From contig NZ_JBPOEU010000015.1 of NCBI RefSeq assembly GCF_051251695.1, positions 24,841 to 88,840 of the forward strand: a stretch of 64,000 nucleotides of DNA, in the 5' to 3' direction. How positions within the stretch are numbered: the first letter of the stretch is position 1; every line of letters begins with the position of its first letter. This DNA comes from Maritalea sp051251695 (GTDB lineage Bacteria; Pseudomonadota; Alphaproteobacteria; Rhizobiales; Devosiaceae). The notes beneath the pieces were generated by a model. That model was not told the origin of the DNA. It saw only the letters and a list, made by a program, of their open reading frames with translations, and ran no database searches. Shown here one piece after another: positions 16,001 to 24,961 of this stretch. A program made the position numbers and the translations under genes.

Positions 16001-16411
16001 ATCCATTGCAGAACGGAACAGGTCACGGTCTTCTGCCTTGTCGATTGCCTCGGCTGTCGCGCCAATCATTTCGACATTGTATTTGTCCAACACGCCCATT
16101 TTGCGCAGCGAAAGCGCACAGTTCAGGGCGGTTTGTCCGCCCATTGTGGGCAGTAATGCGTCTGGACGTTCTTTTTCGATGATTTTTGCGACGACTTCTG
16201 GTGTAATCGGCTCCATATATGTCGCGTCAGCCAAGTCCGGGTCTGTCATGATGGTTGCCGGGTTCGAGTTGACCAGGATAATCCGGTAACCCTCTTCCTT
16301 TAGCGCTTTACAGGCTTGGGTGCCTGAATAATCAAACTCACATGCCTGACCAATTATTATAGGTCCGGCGCCGATGATCAGGATGGAGGAAATATCTTCG
16401 CGTTTGGGCAT
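13100..16411 (-). CDS. carB: Carbamoyl-phosphate synthase large subunit
   Basis: The product of 1103 aa from MPKREDISS has the two-fold carboxyphosphate and carbamate synthetase halves, each opening with a glycine-rich nucleotide segment (IIGAGPIIIGQACEFDYSG, then ILGGGPNRIGQGIEFDYCC) and containing ATP-grasp motifs such as IEMNPRVSRSSALASKATG. A C-terminal MGS-like allosteric domain runs from about residue 940. It makes carbamoyl phosphate for arginine and pyrimidines with CarA, encoded 8 kb away on the same strand. The frame is open 12 codons further up (16447), but homologues start at MPKRED and GAGAAG lies upstream of it. Confidence 0.95.
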   Translation of the reverse strand: MPKREDISSILIIGAGPIIIGQACEFDYSGTQACKALKEEGYRIILVNSNPATIMTDPDLADATYMEPITPEVVAKIIEKERPDALLPTMGGQTALNCALSLRKMGVLDKYNVEMIGATAEAIDKAEDRDLFRSAMDKIGLETPTSMLAHNLTEALEALDVVGLPAIIRPSFTMGGTGGGVAYNREEYISIVESGIDASPTNEVLVEESIIGWKEYEMEVVRDKNDNCIIICSIENIDPMGVHTGDSITVAPALTLTDKEYQIMRDASLAVLREIGVETGGSNVQFSVNPKDGRLIVIEMNPRVSRSSALASKATGFPIAKVAARLAVGYTLDELENDITGGATPASFEPSIDYVVTKIPRFAFEKFPGADNRLTTAMKSVGEAMAIGRTFQESMQKALRSLETGLTGFNEVGIEGIGEGDDKNAVRAALGKPTPDRILVIADAMRLGFDDEFIHNACQFDPWVLEQIRGIVDMEAKVQEHGLPDNAQQMRKLKSMGFADTRLADLSGKKPREIKALRDELDVHPVYKRIDTCAAEFASPTAYMYSTYEAPFAGKPADEAQPTDKKKIVILGGGPNRIGQGIEFDYCCCHAAFALSEAGYETIMINCNPETVSTDYDTSDRLYFEPLTKEDVLEILHTEQKNGTLEGVIVQFGGQTPLALANSIKRAGIPILGTQPESIDLAEDRNQFQKLIHELDLTQPRNGIAYSLEQSRMVAEDIAYPLVIRPSFVLGGRAMAIVNNSDEFEDYVQSTLTELVPPHIRQKYPNDKTGQINSVLATNPLLFDSYLGGAIEIDVDALCDGTDVFVAGIMEHIEEAGVHSGDSACSLPSRNLDDETITEIKRQTKELALALNVVGLMNIQFALKDGTLYVLEVNPRASRTVPFVAKVIGSPVAKIAARIMGGEKLSSFDLKETKLKHIAVKEAVFPFARFPGVDTILGPEMRSTGEVIGLDSSFGVAFAKSQLGGGTKVPKSGTVFVSIRDEDKEAILPSVKLLEGVGFKIIATSGTKRFLTENGVTCEKVNKVLEGRPHIVDAMKNGEVQLVINTTAGQQALKDSRDLRRTALLNKIPYYTTIAGAIAAVEGIVSYSTDTLTVKSVQDHFAA

Positions 16412-16565
16412 ATCATCACTTCTCAGCAGGCCAGACATCGTGCGCAATTTATGCGCAAAAATGTGGCGATTCTTATCATATGTGGCTGAGTGCGCGTTTT
16501 ATGGCGTAATGAGCCAAAGGGGAACCCCCTGTTCAAAGAAAATGGTTCTTTGGAAAAAATAATCC

Positions 16566-17459
16566 TCAATTTTGAGGTTTTGAACCAAATTTACGTGCAA
16601 AAATCATGTCTTTTGAGGCGATCACTGCCCCCAATGTGATGAGGAGACAAGCGGCGCCTATTGCCCACGTAAATTGGGCAAATCCAAACAAGATTAGGAT
16701 GAGCGTTGAGAGTAAAGGTGCTGCATATGACGCTGCGCCCAAAACTTGAATGTCCCCATGCTTTACGCCGCGATCCCATACATAGAATGCAAGGCCAAGC
16801 GGCCCTAAACCCAAACCGATAACGGCAACGCATTGCCAAATATCTTGCGGCCAGACCGTCGTTTCCCACAATAGATGACCGCCAAGTGATAGGACCGCCG
16901 TCGCAGCGCAGAACCCTGTAACCGCATCAGTTGGTACATTAGCGAAGCGGCGTGACAATACTGAGTATGCAGACCAAGAAAGGGCGCTCAATAAGGCCAT
17001 GAAGTAGCCGAACGCAAATTCAGTTTTGAAAGTGAAGCCTTGCCCACCAGTAACGATGAGGCCAGCCCCGCCTAGCCCGAGCAGACAGCCTACAACATGT
17101 TGCCATTTGAGCTTTTCGCCCGGCAAAAGCGAAGAAAATAAAACAATGAGCAATGGCCAGAGATAGCCGATCAAGCTCGCATCAATCGTTGGTGCGTTGC
17201 GCAGGGCGGTGAAGTAAAACAGGTGATAGCCGAACAATCCCGCGATGCCTAAAACCCAAGCCATTATGGGTTGGCGTAGCTTTTTGATGGATGAAGGATC
17301 GCGTATCCATTTGCTCATCCCAACAAGCGTTCCCACGCCGAAGGCCATCGCGTTGAGCTGAAACGGCGGTATTTCGCCGCTCGCCGCCGTGCAAAGCGCG
17401 AGAAAAGACCACAGCAAGATGGCGATGGAGCCGATTAAGGTGGACGTGGTGCGGGTCAT
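16566..17459 (-). CDS. EamA/DMT-superfamily exporter
   Basis: The 297-aa protein is predicted to have ten TM helices in two EamA repeats. The first includes the sequence around IGYLWPLLIVLFSSLLPGEKL and the second ends near LLITLGAVIAS. IGYLWPLL resembles the YddG aromatic amino-acid exporter branch, but substrate assignment from this is weak. It lies upstream of carB on the same strand with a 150-bp gap. Confidence 0.82.
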   Translation of the reverse strand: MTRTTSTLIGSIAILLWSFLALCTAASGEIPPFQLNAMAFGVGTLVGMSKWIRDPSSIKKLRQPIMAWVLGIAGLFGYHLFYFTALRNAPTIDASLIGYLWPLLIVLFSSLLPGEKLKWQHVVGCLLGLGGAGLIVTGGQGFTFKTEFAFGYFMALLSALSWSAYSVLSRRFANVPTDAVTGFCAATAVLSLGGHLLWETTVWPQDIWQCVAVIGLGLGPLGLAFYVWDRGVKHGDIQVLGAASYAAPLLSTLILILFGFAQFTWAIGAACLLITLGAVIASKDMIFARKFGSKPQN

Positions 17460-17624
17460 GCTTTGGCCAGTGCTTCCGTTTTAGGAAAAGAGGTTTCCAA
17501 ATTGCCCAGTTTTGGGGCTTTTGCAACAAAACTTTGGTCGCGGGTGCATAAGAATAGGAGCGCAGGAAGATTTGCGCGTGTCGTCATGTGCTGGCCGCTG
17601 AGCATAAACACCGGCCAGTGATCG

Positions 17625-18221
17625 TTATTTAGGCATTGTTTGCTGCATTGAAGGGTGTTGGGAAAATTCACCATACCAGTCATGTAGCTCTGGGTGAGGG
17701 GCAAGAAAGTCATGGTCGCCAAGCCGGAAATTTAAATAGCCAATGGTTGCGCCCAACGCAATTTGTGCCGTTGAAATGTTGCCGCTGAATTGGTCCAGCT
17801 CGCTATTCAACTGTGAAAGAGAACGCGCAATGGCACAAGTCCAACGTTGGCCCCAGTGCGCCGACCTCTGAATTTCAGGTTTGCGTCCATCAATCACCAT
17901 GTTAACGGCGCTATCCAGAATGCCACTGCAAAGGGCTTCGTGGCGTCGCATTGCCCAATGATCGACCCCTTCTTCGGGCATAAGGCGTGGTCCATCGCTG
18001 ATTGTATCAAAATAAGCGCATATGACCGAACTATCGAAAAGCGTTTCACCGTTTCCGTAGATCAGACATGGGATTTTGCCCAAAGGGTTGGTTTGTGAAA
18101 CTTTTTCAGTTTCCTCGTATGGATTTACCAACACTTCTTCAACAGAGGTGATGTCCTTTTCAATCGCCGTAATGCGGCATTTGCGAGCGTAAGGTGAGGC
18201 GTGAGAATATAATAGTTTCAT
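17625..18221 (-). CDS. Glutathione S-transferase family protein
   Basis: The 198-aa product has an N-terminal thioredoxin-like GST domain (LYSHASPYARKCRI, NPLGKIPCL with the cis-proline, then LFDSSVICAYFD) and a helical C-terminal domain with ALGATIGYLNFR. The SPYARKCR segment is typical of bacterial beta/omega-like GSTs, with a Ser or Cys near the glutathione site. Substrate is unknown. It lies between a GNAT gene and the EamA exporter, all on the minus strand. Confidence 0.87.
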   Translation of the reverse strand: MKLLYSHASPYARKCRITAIEKDITSVEEVLVNPYEETEKVSQTNPLGKIPCLIYGNGETLFDSSVICAYFDTISDGPRLMPEEGVDHWAMRRHEALCSGILDSAVNMVIDGRKPEIQRSAHWGQRWTCAIARSLSQLNSELDQFSGNISTAQIALGATIGYLNFRLGDHDFLAPHPELHDWYGEFSQHPSMQQTMPK

Positions 18222-18256
18222 GATGACTTTCGCGGCTAAGAAGATCGATTTCAGTC

Positions 18257-18733
18257 TTACTTGGTTAGATCGAGCTTAAATCCTTCATGAGTGTTTTCAA
18301 AACCCAACTTCTTATAAAGCCTGTGCGCTTCTGGACGTACTTTTGACGAGGTAAGTTGCACCAAACGCGCGCCATTTGACCTTGCTTGATCAATCGCCCA
18401 TTGGATCATTTGTGATCCCAAGCCTTTGCCACGTTGGTCAGCACGAATGTGAATGCCTTCCAATTGAGCGCGGGATTTTCCGCGCCCGCCAAGGGAATGC
18501 AAAATATTGATCTGCATGCAGCCAACCGCATCACCTTCGAGTTCAGCCATAATATAGAAATTGCTTGGGTCCTTTTCGATCACGTCCCAAGCACGTTGAT
18601 ATTCAGGCGCATCCGCATCATTTGCATCGTCGACAATTTTGCGGCCCGGCGCATTGCCGCCAATCGAAAGGCGCAAAATAGTTGCGATGTCGTTTCGTGT
18701 TGCGTGGCGAAAAGTAAGCATTGTCATTGGCAT
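18257..18733 (-). CDS. GNAT family N-acetyltransferase
   Basis: The 158-aa single GNAT domain has the acetyl-CoA motif ADQRGKGLGSQMIQWAI (Q/R-x-x-G-x-G/A) and LYKKLGFENTHEGF at the C-terminal end. The substrate cannot be predicted. Three in-frame ATGs occur in the first five codons, and I kept the first. It is 35 bp upstream of the GST gene and probably co-transcribed. Confidence 0.85.
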   Translation of the reverse strand: MPMTMLTFRHATRNDIATILRLSIGGNAPGRKIVDDANDADAPEYQRAWDVIEKDPSNFYIMAELEGDAVGCMQINILHSLGGRGKSRAQLEGIHIRADQRGKGLGSQMIQWAIDQARSNGARLVQLTSSKVRPEAHRLYKKLGFENTHEGFKLDLTK

Positions 18734-18763
18734 TCACTCTGCATCTGGGGCGGCGCAATATCC

Positions 18764-18968
18764 ATCTTTGGATGGATTGCGCTGGATGTGTTTATCTTAT
18801 ATTTTTTGAACCAAGAGATGCAACGTCTGAAGGTGATTTTCCTCTTCTTGTGGGAGATACGCCTGTTGCACGGACAGCAAAATTGCTGATGTTGAGGAGT
18901 TTGAAAAGGTCAAACCTCAACTGATCGAGATCGTGAAGGTGTGGTGCAACGCGGCAGATGCTAAATAG
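18764..18968 (+). pseudogene. Frameshifted small gene remnant
   Basis: One plus-strand frame reads YLIFFEPRDATSEGDFPLL and continues GDTPVARTAK to about 18890, where coding sense moves to another frame reading DVEEFEKVKPQLIEIVKVW to a stop at 18966. The join falls in a run of four A residues, consistent with a one-base deletion. A good plus-strand terminator follows 20 bp later, supporting a once-transcribed gene. No family is recognised. A sequencing error could also explain the break. Confidence 0.4.
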
Positions 18969-18988
18969 TTCAATACTTCGAGAAGATG

Positions 18989-19015
18989 GCCCGGTGCGTT
19001 AAACACCGGGCTTTT
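18989..19015 (+). terminator. Rho-independent terminator, plus strand
   Basis: GCCCGGTG (18989-18996) pairs with CACCGGGC (19004-19011), followed by TTTT on the plus strand. There is no T-tract on the minus strand. The only upstream plus-strand candidate is the frameshifted remnant. Confidence 0.75.
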
Positions 19016-19020
19016 GCGTT

Positions 19021-19794
19021 CTATCCGTACCAATTTCCAAATTTGACCGTGGCCATTTCGCCAACAAGTTTGGCGAATTCTTTCGGGTCTTGGGTGCCAT
19101 CGTCACGACCGCGATAATGGTAGGGATACACGTATTTGGGTTTAAACTCTGCTACTGCGGATGCCGCTGCATTGATGTCCATGGTGAATGGCAAATTCAT
19201 GCAGATAAAGGCAATATCGATATTTTGGAGCGCCCGCATTTCAGGAATGTCTTCCGTATCGCCGGAAATGTAGATCCGTGTGCCATCTATCGAAAGCACG
19301 TAGCCATTGTCTCGACCCTCAGGGTGGAAGTTTTTACGGCCTTCAGTAGTGTTATAAGCTGGGATCGCATCGATCTGCGCGCCAGCGAAATCTATAGTGC
19401 CACCGATCGCCAGTTGGCTTGCGTTTTCTTTAAGCGCGGCCGGAAGCATTTCGAAAACTGCTGGGTTGGTGATCAGTTTTGTGTTTTCGCCAACAATTGC
19501 GGCCAATGTTTCGGCATTATAGTGATCGCCATGTTGATGCGTGACCAAAACCAAATCAGGCTTTGGATGGCTGGCATATTGTGCGGCATCACCCACCGGA
19601 TCGACATAAATCACGCCAGCTGGCGTTTCCAGAACGATTGATGCGTGGCTGATCGGGTGAACTGTGATTTTGCCCGAATTGGTGCCGAACTGATGGTCTG
19701 CGTGGCCATCGGCAAGCGCATTGAACGGAATAAAAGTGATACCTGCCATAAGAACAGCACCTGATTTGAGTAATTGTCGTTTGGATATTTGCAT
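19021..19794 (-). CDS. Exported metallo-beta-lactamase-fold hydrolase (UlaG-like)
   Basis: The 257-aa product has a Tat-like leader (SKRQLLKSGAVLMAG, with KR rather than RR) ending near NALADG. An MBL-fold domain follows with HASIVLETPAG, VTHQHGDHY (metal motif HxHxDH), YISGDTED and a late YPYHYRG with a C-terminal histidine. UlaG/YtnP-like members cleave varied phosphodiester or lactone substrates, and the family does not predict substrate. Export with a folded metal site fits Tat. Confidence 0.82.
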   Translation of the reverse strand: MQISKRQLLKSGAVLMAGITFIPFNALADGHADHQFGTNSGKITVHPISHASIVLETPAGVIYVDPVGDAAQYASHPKPDLVLVTHQHGDHYNAETLAAIVGENTKLITNPAVFEMLPAALKENASQLAIGGTIDFAGAQIDAIPAYNTTEGRKNFHPEGRDNGYVLSIDGTRIYISGDTEDIPEMRALQNIDIAFICMNLPFTMDINAAASAVAEFKPKYVYPYHYRGRDDGTQDPKEFAKLVGEMATVKFGNWYG

Positions 19795-19947
19795 AATCGC
19801 CTCCCATTTGACGGCATCAAATTATGTCGTCAGAAATTTCGTAAACAGTGTGGGCGGGCGTTAAGGGCTTTGCCGCAAATTGTTCCTTCACCAATTATTA
19901 GTTTACGCCGCTGAAGCATTTGCGTTCAATGGGGTCACGCGAAATTG

Positions 19948-19982
19948 AAAAAGGGGTGGCACGTTATGCGCCACCCCTTTTT
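19948..19982. terminator. Bidirectional terminator downstream of cpdB
   Basis: AAAAAGGGGTGGC (19948-19960) and GCCACCCCTTTTT (19970-19982) form a perfect 13-bp stem with T-tracts on both strands. It ends the minus-strand cpdB transcript 20 bp after its stop. Confidence 0.9.
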
Positions 19983-20002
19983 AGTCATCTTAAGCGACAA
20001 AT

Positions 20003-21988
20003 CTATTTTTGTAGATTGATCCGATATTGGCCGAAGCCGCTTTCCGCTTCACCCACATATTCGATGTCCACTGCGGTAACATCGCTCAGGTGGTCTTTTG
20101 CCAATGGGCCAGTTTCGAACAACACTGAAGTGTTCGGCAATGGTGCAAGCGACCAATTGCTGTCTGCACTTGGGTTGATCGTGCCTTTTTCAACTATGTA
20201 ACGCACCAAGACATCGCGGTTGGTATCTGGTCCAACAAAGATGATTTTGTCTGAACCCAAACCTGGGAATGAGCCGCCGCCGCCCGCACGATAGTTGTTT
20301 GTTGCAACAACAAAGCGCTGGTTCATATCGATTGGCTCGCCCTTATAACGCAGGTCAACAATCCGATTTGCATCTGGATTGATGGCATCGCCACCACGAG
20401 GTGGATATTTTGACGGTTGTGAGATATCGATTTTGTACGTAACGCCGTCAATCACATCAAAATTGTATGATGGGAAATCAGGATCGGCCAAAGGCTGATC
20501 TGATTTGCCCACTTCAACTTGATTAAAGATACCGGCCGAACGCTCCAACCATTCTTTAACGCCTGCGCCGGTCACTTCAACGGCACGAACAGTGTTTGGA
20601 TATAAGTAAAGATCGGCAACGTTTTTGATGGCGACAGGGCCAACAGGCACGTCAGTGTAGTAATCCGGTCCACCACGGCCACCAGCTTTAAATGGTGCAG
20701 CTGCTGAAAGGATCGGCAGGCCTTCCCACTCTGTGCCGCGCATCATTTGCTCGGTGTACCACATTTGAGCTTGCGAGACGACTTGCACGGATGGGTCATC
20801 AGCGACGAGCGCGAAGTACGAATGCAATTTGGCATCGGTTTGGCCAACGGCTGTACGCACATATTGAAGTGTTTCATCATGGGTTTTTTGCACCGAAGCC
20901 AGAACGGCTGCGTCGCTCTCAACCAAGGGATTTACCTTGCGTTCAATTCGCTCAGAGATCGGACGGGCTTCTGATGTGTGGGAAATGATTTTCCACGCGT
21001 TGCCGTCATGCTCGATCAGCAAATCGATAAGACCCATATGTGAACCCCAGAAGCCAGCCATTACAGCAGGCTTGCCTTGCAAAGTGCCTTTTTCAGAATC
21101 AACACCTTCGATGCCATCATACTGAGAGCTTGGGAACACATTATGGTGGTGACCGGTGAACACAACATCGATGCCTTCAACGCCAGCCAGATGCAGCGAT
21201 GCATTGCCCATCATTTCGGTTTGTGGTTCACCACTAATTCCAGAGTGAGAAAGGGCAACGATCAAATCAGCGCCTTGTTCTTTCATCAAAGGTACATAGG
21301 CTTCTGCGGTTTGAACGATGTCCCGTGTGGTGACTTTGCCGTTAAGGTGCTGGAAATCCCAGACCATAATTTGCGGTGGTACGAAACCAATGAAGCCGAT
21401 CTTAATTGGGCGTTTATTGCCAGCGCCATCAACAACTTCTTTTTCAAGAATTTGGAATGGAGGGAAAAGTGTTTTGTCTTTTGTCGGGTCCGCGCCCAAC
21501 ACGGTGCCCATAACAATGTTTGCACTGACAAATGGGAATGACGCGCCAGAAAGGGCTTTATCGAGGAAGCTCAGTCCGTAATTAAATTCGTGGTTGCCAA
21601 CCGTAGCAATGTCGTAACCCAACGTATTCATCGCCGCGATCATTGGGTGCAGGTCACCGTCTTTAAAACCGCGTTCGTAAGCGACGTAGTCACCCATCGG
21701 GTTGCCTTGTATCAGGTCACCATTATCAACGAGCATTGAGTTGGTGGCTTCTGCGCGAACATTGTCAATTAGAGTGGCTGTGCGCGCCAAACCCATCGTG
21801 TCGTTTGGACGATCTGCGTAATAATCATAAGGATGAATAGCAACGTGAATATCTGTTGTTTCCATCAGGCGCAAATGGGCCTGAGAATTGCTGGCCATTG
21901 CTGCAAATGGGTGCATCGCGATTAACGCGCCTGCACTGGCAGAGCCTGCCAAAAATGAACGGCGTGAAATAGAATTTAGAAGTGACAT
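20003..21988 (-). CDS. cpdB: Periplasmic 2',3'-cyclic-nucleotide 2'-phosphodiesterase / 3'-nucleotidase
   Basis: The 661-aa product has a Tat signal (SISRRSFLAGSASAG, twin arginines 9-10). A calcineurin-like metallophosphatase domain follows with TTDIHVAIHPYDYY, DNGDLIQGN, GNHEFNYG and TGHHHNVF. A C-terminal 5'-nucleotidase-type substrate domain runs from about residue 380. It hydrolyses 2',3'-cyclic nucleotides and then 3'-nucleotides in the periplasm, scavenging nucleosides and phosphate. The size matches CpdB. It appears monocistronic with its own terminator. Confidence 0.93.
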   Translation of the reverse strand: MSLLNSISRRSFLAGSASAGALIAMHPFAAMASNSQAHLRLMETTDIHVAIHPYDYYADRPNDTMGLARTATLIDNVRAEATNSMLVDNGDLIQGNPMGDYVAYERGFKDGDLHPMIAAMNTLGYDIATVGNHEFNYGLSFLDKALSGASFPFVSANIVMGTVLGADPTKDKTLFPPFQILEKEVVDGAGNKRPIKIGFIGFVPPQIMVWDFQHLNGKVTTRDIVQTAEAYVPLMKEQGADLIVALSHSGISGEPQTEMMGNASLHLAGVEGIDVVFTGHHHNVFPSSQYDGIEGVDSEKGTLQGKPAVMAGFWGSHMGLIDLLIEHDGNAWKIISHTSEARPISERIERKVNPLVESDAAVLASVQKTHDETLQYVRTAVGQTDAKLHSYFALVADDPSVQVVSQAQMWYTEQMMRGTEWEGLPILSAAAPFKAGGRGGPDYYTDVPVGPVAIKNVADLYLYPNTVRAVEVTGAGVKEWLERSAGIFNQVEVGKSDQPLADPDFPSYNFDVIDGVTYKIDISQPSKYPPRGGDAINPDANRIVDLRYKGEPIDMNQRFVVATNNYRAGGGGSFPGLGSDKIIFVGPDTNRDVLVRYIVEKGTINPSADSNWSLAPLPNTSVLFETGPLAKDHLSDVTAVDIEYVGEAESGFGQYRINLQK

Positions 21989-22387
21989 TTTGTCCTCCGC
22001 TGGGTGGTTTGAAATCTGTGCGGTTGAGTTGGCGCACTTATTGGTGGGGCGGATATTTCCGATGTTTCGAATGCTGTTATGAGCATTTCACCACCTGTTG
22101 GTCGCTGAGTAAAAACACGACAGGGCCAATGTGTCATAATTCGACCATTTGGTAAAATACTATTCGTGGGCATTGTTCTAACCTTTAATGGAATAGTGCA
22201 GCGATAGGCTGAAATTGTTTCAATTTGAAGGCGAGAAAACGACAGTTTTGTGACTCAGTTATTTGTTGGACTGAGTTGGTGGCAGGCTTGAACACTTGCG
22301 CATTGCATTGCCCATTTACTTGCTCAGCGCAGATTTTCACGCTAATTGAGTTCATGTAGAACGAAGGCAATTCAAAGGACGCATACG
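21989..22387. other. Intergenic region between divergent cpdB and protease gene
   Basis: Roughly 400 bp presumably holds both promoters. I see no gene, clear palindrome or terminator in it. Confidence 0.4.
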
Positions 22388-23296
22388 GTGAAGTGGCAAG
22401 GACGCGATAGAAGTTCAAATATCGAAGATCGACGTGGAAACCGTTCCCGCTCATCCGGGCGCTCAGGTGGCAATCGTGTGCGTATCCCGATGCCACGCAG
22501 CCGTGCGGGAAAAGGCGGCGCGGGCAGCTTGGTGATGATTGTCATTGTCGTGTTGATTTCCTTGGCGCTGGGTATCAATCCAATGAGCCTATTGGATGGG
22601 TCCATTTCAACTGGCGGCGGGACAACCAGTTCTCGACCTTCTGACAACCGGCCCTTGCCTGACGCTGGCAAAGATGAATTGTTTGATTTTGTCGCCGTTA
22701 ATTTGAACGAAACCGAAAATCTTTGGACGCAGGTTTTTAGGCAAAATGAATTGCAATATCAGCCACCAACGTTGGTGGTATTTTCTGGTTCAACCAGTTC
22801 ACCTTGTGGCACAGCTAGCGCGCAAACTGGGCCATTTTATTGTCCCGGTGACCAAAAGATTTATCTTGATCTGAGCTTTTACGATCAGCTCCGGCAGCAA
22901 TTTGGGGCAGGGGGCGATTTCGCTCAGGCCTACGTGCTTGCTCACGAAGTTGGACACCATGTTCAGCAATTGACGGGTGTGTTGCCTGAGTTCAATCAAA
23001 AACGACGTGGCATGAGCAAGGAAGAAGCCAATGCCTATTCAGTTCGTGTCGAATTACAGGCGGATTGTTATGCCGGTGTTTGGGCGAACTATGTGGGTGA
23101 GCAGAATTTATTGGAGCGCGGTGATATTGCCGAAGCGCTGAACGCCGCCGAGCAAATTGGTGATGATGCCATCCAGATGCGTAGCCAAGGTTTTGTGGTG
23201 CCCAAGAATTTCAACCATGGTACGTCCGCTCAACGACAAGAGTGGTTCGAACGGGGATACAAGTCGGGTAATGTTGGCCAGTGCGACACGTTTTAG
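22388..23296 (+). CDS. YpfJ-type neutral zinc metallopeptidase
   Basis: The 302-aa product of the KPN_02809/YpfJ family starts at GTG with KWQGRDRSSNIEDRRG, the usual family opening. One TM segment (about 40-60) is followed by an extracytoplasmic zinc-protease domain with LAHEVGHHVQ and a downstream ELQADCYAGVWA glutamate region. The upstream open frame to 22346 is rejected because AAAGGA precedes the GTG and the family starts there. The physiological substrate is unknown. Confidence 0.88.
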   Translation: MKWQGRDRSSNIEDRRGNRSRSSGRSGGNRVRIPMPRSRAGKGGAGSLVMIVIVVLISLALGINPMSLLDGSISTGGGTTSSRPSDNRPLPDAGKDELFDFVAVNLNETENLWTQVFRQNELQYQPPTLVVFSGSTSSPCGTASAQTGPFYCPGDQKIYLDLSFYDQLRQQFGAGGDFAQAYVLAHEVGHHVQQLTGVLPEFNQKRRGMSKEEANAYSVRVELQADCYAGVWANYVGEQNLLERGDIAEALNAAEQIGDDAIQMRSQGFVVPKNFNHGTSAQRQEWFERGYKSGNVGQCDTF

Positions 23297-23502
23297 CGTT
23301 GATCGCGTCGGAACAATTGAAGTTGGACTATAGTTTTTGCTTATATGGCCTGAACTTGACGAAGAAGATGTCTTTGTGAAGTTAGGCGCATACTTGTTGC
23401 TGAGGACTGCCTCGTGCTGAGCCTTATCTCTAAGCGCCGCCACAAAAATGGAGTGAAGGCTTGGTTTAGCAACCTTCGTCCCACATCAAATCTCAGCCTG
23501 GC

Positions 23503-24678
23503 TTATGCGTCGGCTGTTACACCGCGCACATTGTCCAAAAAGCGTTTGAACAGATAGTGGCTGTCGTGTGGGCCGGGTGATGCTTCTGGGTGATATTGCA
23601 CAGAAAAAATCGGCTTGCCATCGACCGTTAGTCCACAGTTTGATTGGTCAAACAGTGAAATGTGGGTCTGTGTGATGCCGGTAGGCAAACTGTCTGCATC
23701 TACTGCAAACCCATGGTTCATGGATGTGATTTCAACTTTATCTGTCGTCAAATCCTTCACCGGGTGATTAGCGCCGTGATGACCTTGGTGCATTTTGACG
23801 GTTTTGCCGCCAAGTGCCAAGGCGAGCAATTGGTGTCCCAAACAAATACCGAAAATTGGCTTGTCGCTTGCGATCAACTCTTTGATGATGCCAACGGCAT
23901 ATTCGCCGGTTGCTGCAGGGTCGCCAGGCCCGTTTGACAAGAAAATGCCATCTGGGTTCAGCGCGAGAATGTCTTTTGCAGGTGTGGAAGCGCTCACGAC
24001 TGTGACAGCGACATTTTCACTGGCCAAGCAACGAAGGATGTTGGCTTTTGCGCCATAGTCGATGGCAACAATATGGTTTTTGGGGCTGTCGATGGCGGAA
24101 AAGCCTTCGTTCCAAACCCAACGACCTTGGCTCCACTCATAGGTTTTTGCCGTGGAAACATCTGCTGCTAGATCCGCGTTTTCCAACCCCTTGAACTTTG
24201 CAAGCTCAGCACTGATTGCGGCTTCGTCAAAAACACCGTCTGGAGCGTGTGCAATAACGCCGTTCGTCAAACCATTTTCGCGGATGAAAGCTGTTAGCGC
24301 TCTTGTGTCAACGCCTGCGATGCCGATAATGCCACGTGCCTTCAACCAAGCGTCAAGGTGACTTGTGGAGCGGTAATTTGAAGGGTTGGTTATGTCTGCT
24401 TTCAAGACACAGCCTTTTGCGCCTGACGCGCTGGCGTTTTCTAGCGTTTCGATGTCTTCGTCATTCGTGCCGACATTGCCGATGTGCGGGAATGTGAACG
24501 TGATGATTTGCCCGGCATAGGAAAGATCTGTGAGGACTTCCTGATACCCTGTCATGGCAGTATTAAAGCAAACTTCGCCAACTGCGTGGCCGGTGGCACC
24601 AAGTCCACGACCTTCAATTCGTGTGCCATTTTGTAAAATGAGAAGTGCGTTGGGTTTTTCTTCTTGCCAGCCGGTCAT
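23503..24678 (-). CDS. carA: Carbamoyl-phosphate synthase small subunit
   Basis: The product of about 391 aa from MTGWQEEKPN has the CarA N-terminal domain (GEVCFNTAMTGYQEVLTD, SYAGQIITFTFPHIGNVG) and a C-terminal class I glutamine amidotransferase with the GICLGHQLLALALGG nucleophile elbow cysteine and the SVQYHPEASPGPHDS His/Glu pair. It releases ammonia from glutamine for CarB. AAAGGA precedes this ATG. The 52-codon open extension upstream lacks family similarity. It is divergent from the YqeY-domain gene, a common alphaproteobacterial arrangement. Confidence 0.95.
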   Translation of the reverse strand: MTGWQEEKPNALLILQNGTRIEGRGLGATGHAVGEVCFNTAMTGYQEVLTDLSYAGQIITFTFPHIGNVGTNDEDIETLENASASGAKGCVLKADITNPSNYRSTSHLDAWLKARGIIGIAGVDTRALTAFIRENGLTNGVIAHAPDGVFDEAAISAELAKFKGLENADLAADVSTAKTYEWSQGRWVWNEGFSAIDSPKNHIVAIDYGAKANILRCLASENVAVTVVSASTPAKDILALNPDGIFLSNGPGDPAATGEYAVGIIKELIASDKPIFGICLGHQLLALALGGKTVKMHQGHHGANHPVKDLTTDKVEITSMNHGFAVDADSLPTGITQTHISLFDQSNCGLTVDGKPIFSVQYHPEASPGPHDSHYLFKRFLDNVRGVTADA

Positions 24679-24961
24679 CACAAATCCTTTAAACGCTGTG
24701 TCGTGGGCGTAAATTTGACCGATCCAATTGTTCAGCTTTGCCGCTTGGATGTGCGTTTGCGCCTGGTTTTTAGTCGCGCAATTCAAGCTGTTCTGGATCG
24801 GGCGGACACTATGTGAGAAAGCAAAATTGGTCAACAGATTCGAAGCAAAGATTTAACCGTTTTAAATCAATCCCTTAGATTTATGTTTAAAGACCAATTG
24901 GCATTGAAGTGTAGCTTAGGTATAAGCTTGCTTAAAAATCATCAGGGAATTTTGCGAAATT

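Noticed and set aside
24679..24834. 52-codon upstream extension of carA
   Set aside because: No family similarity, and a good ribosome-binding site lies before the internal ATG at 24678.
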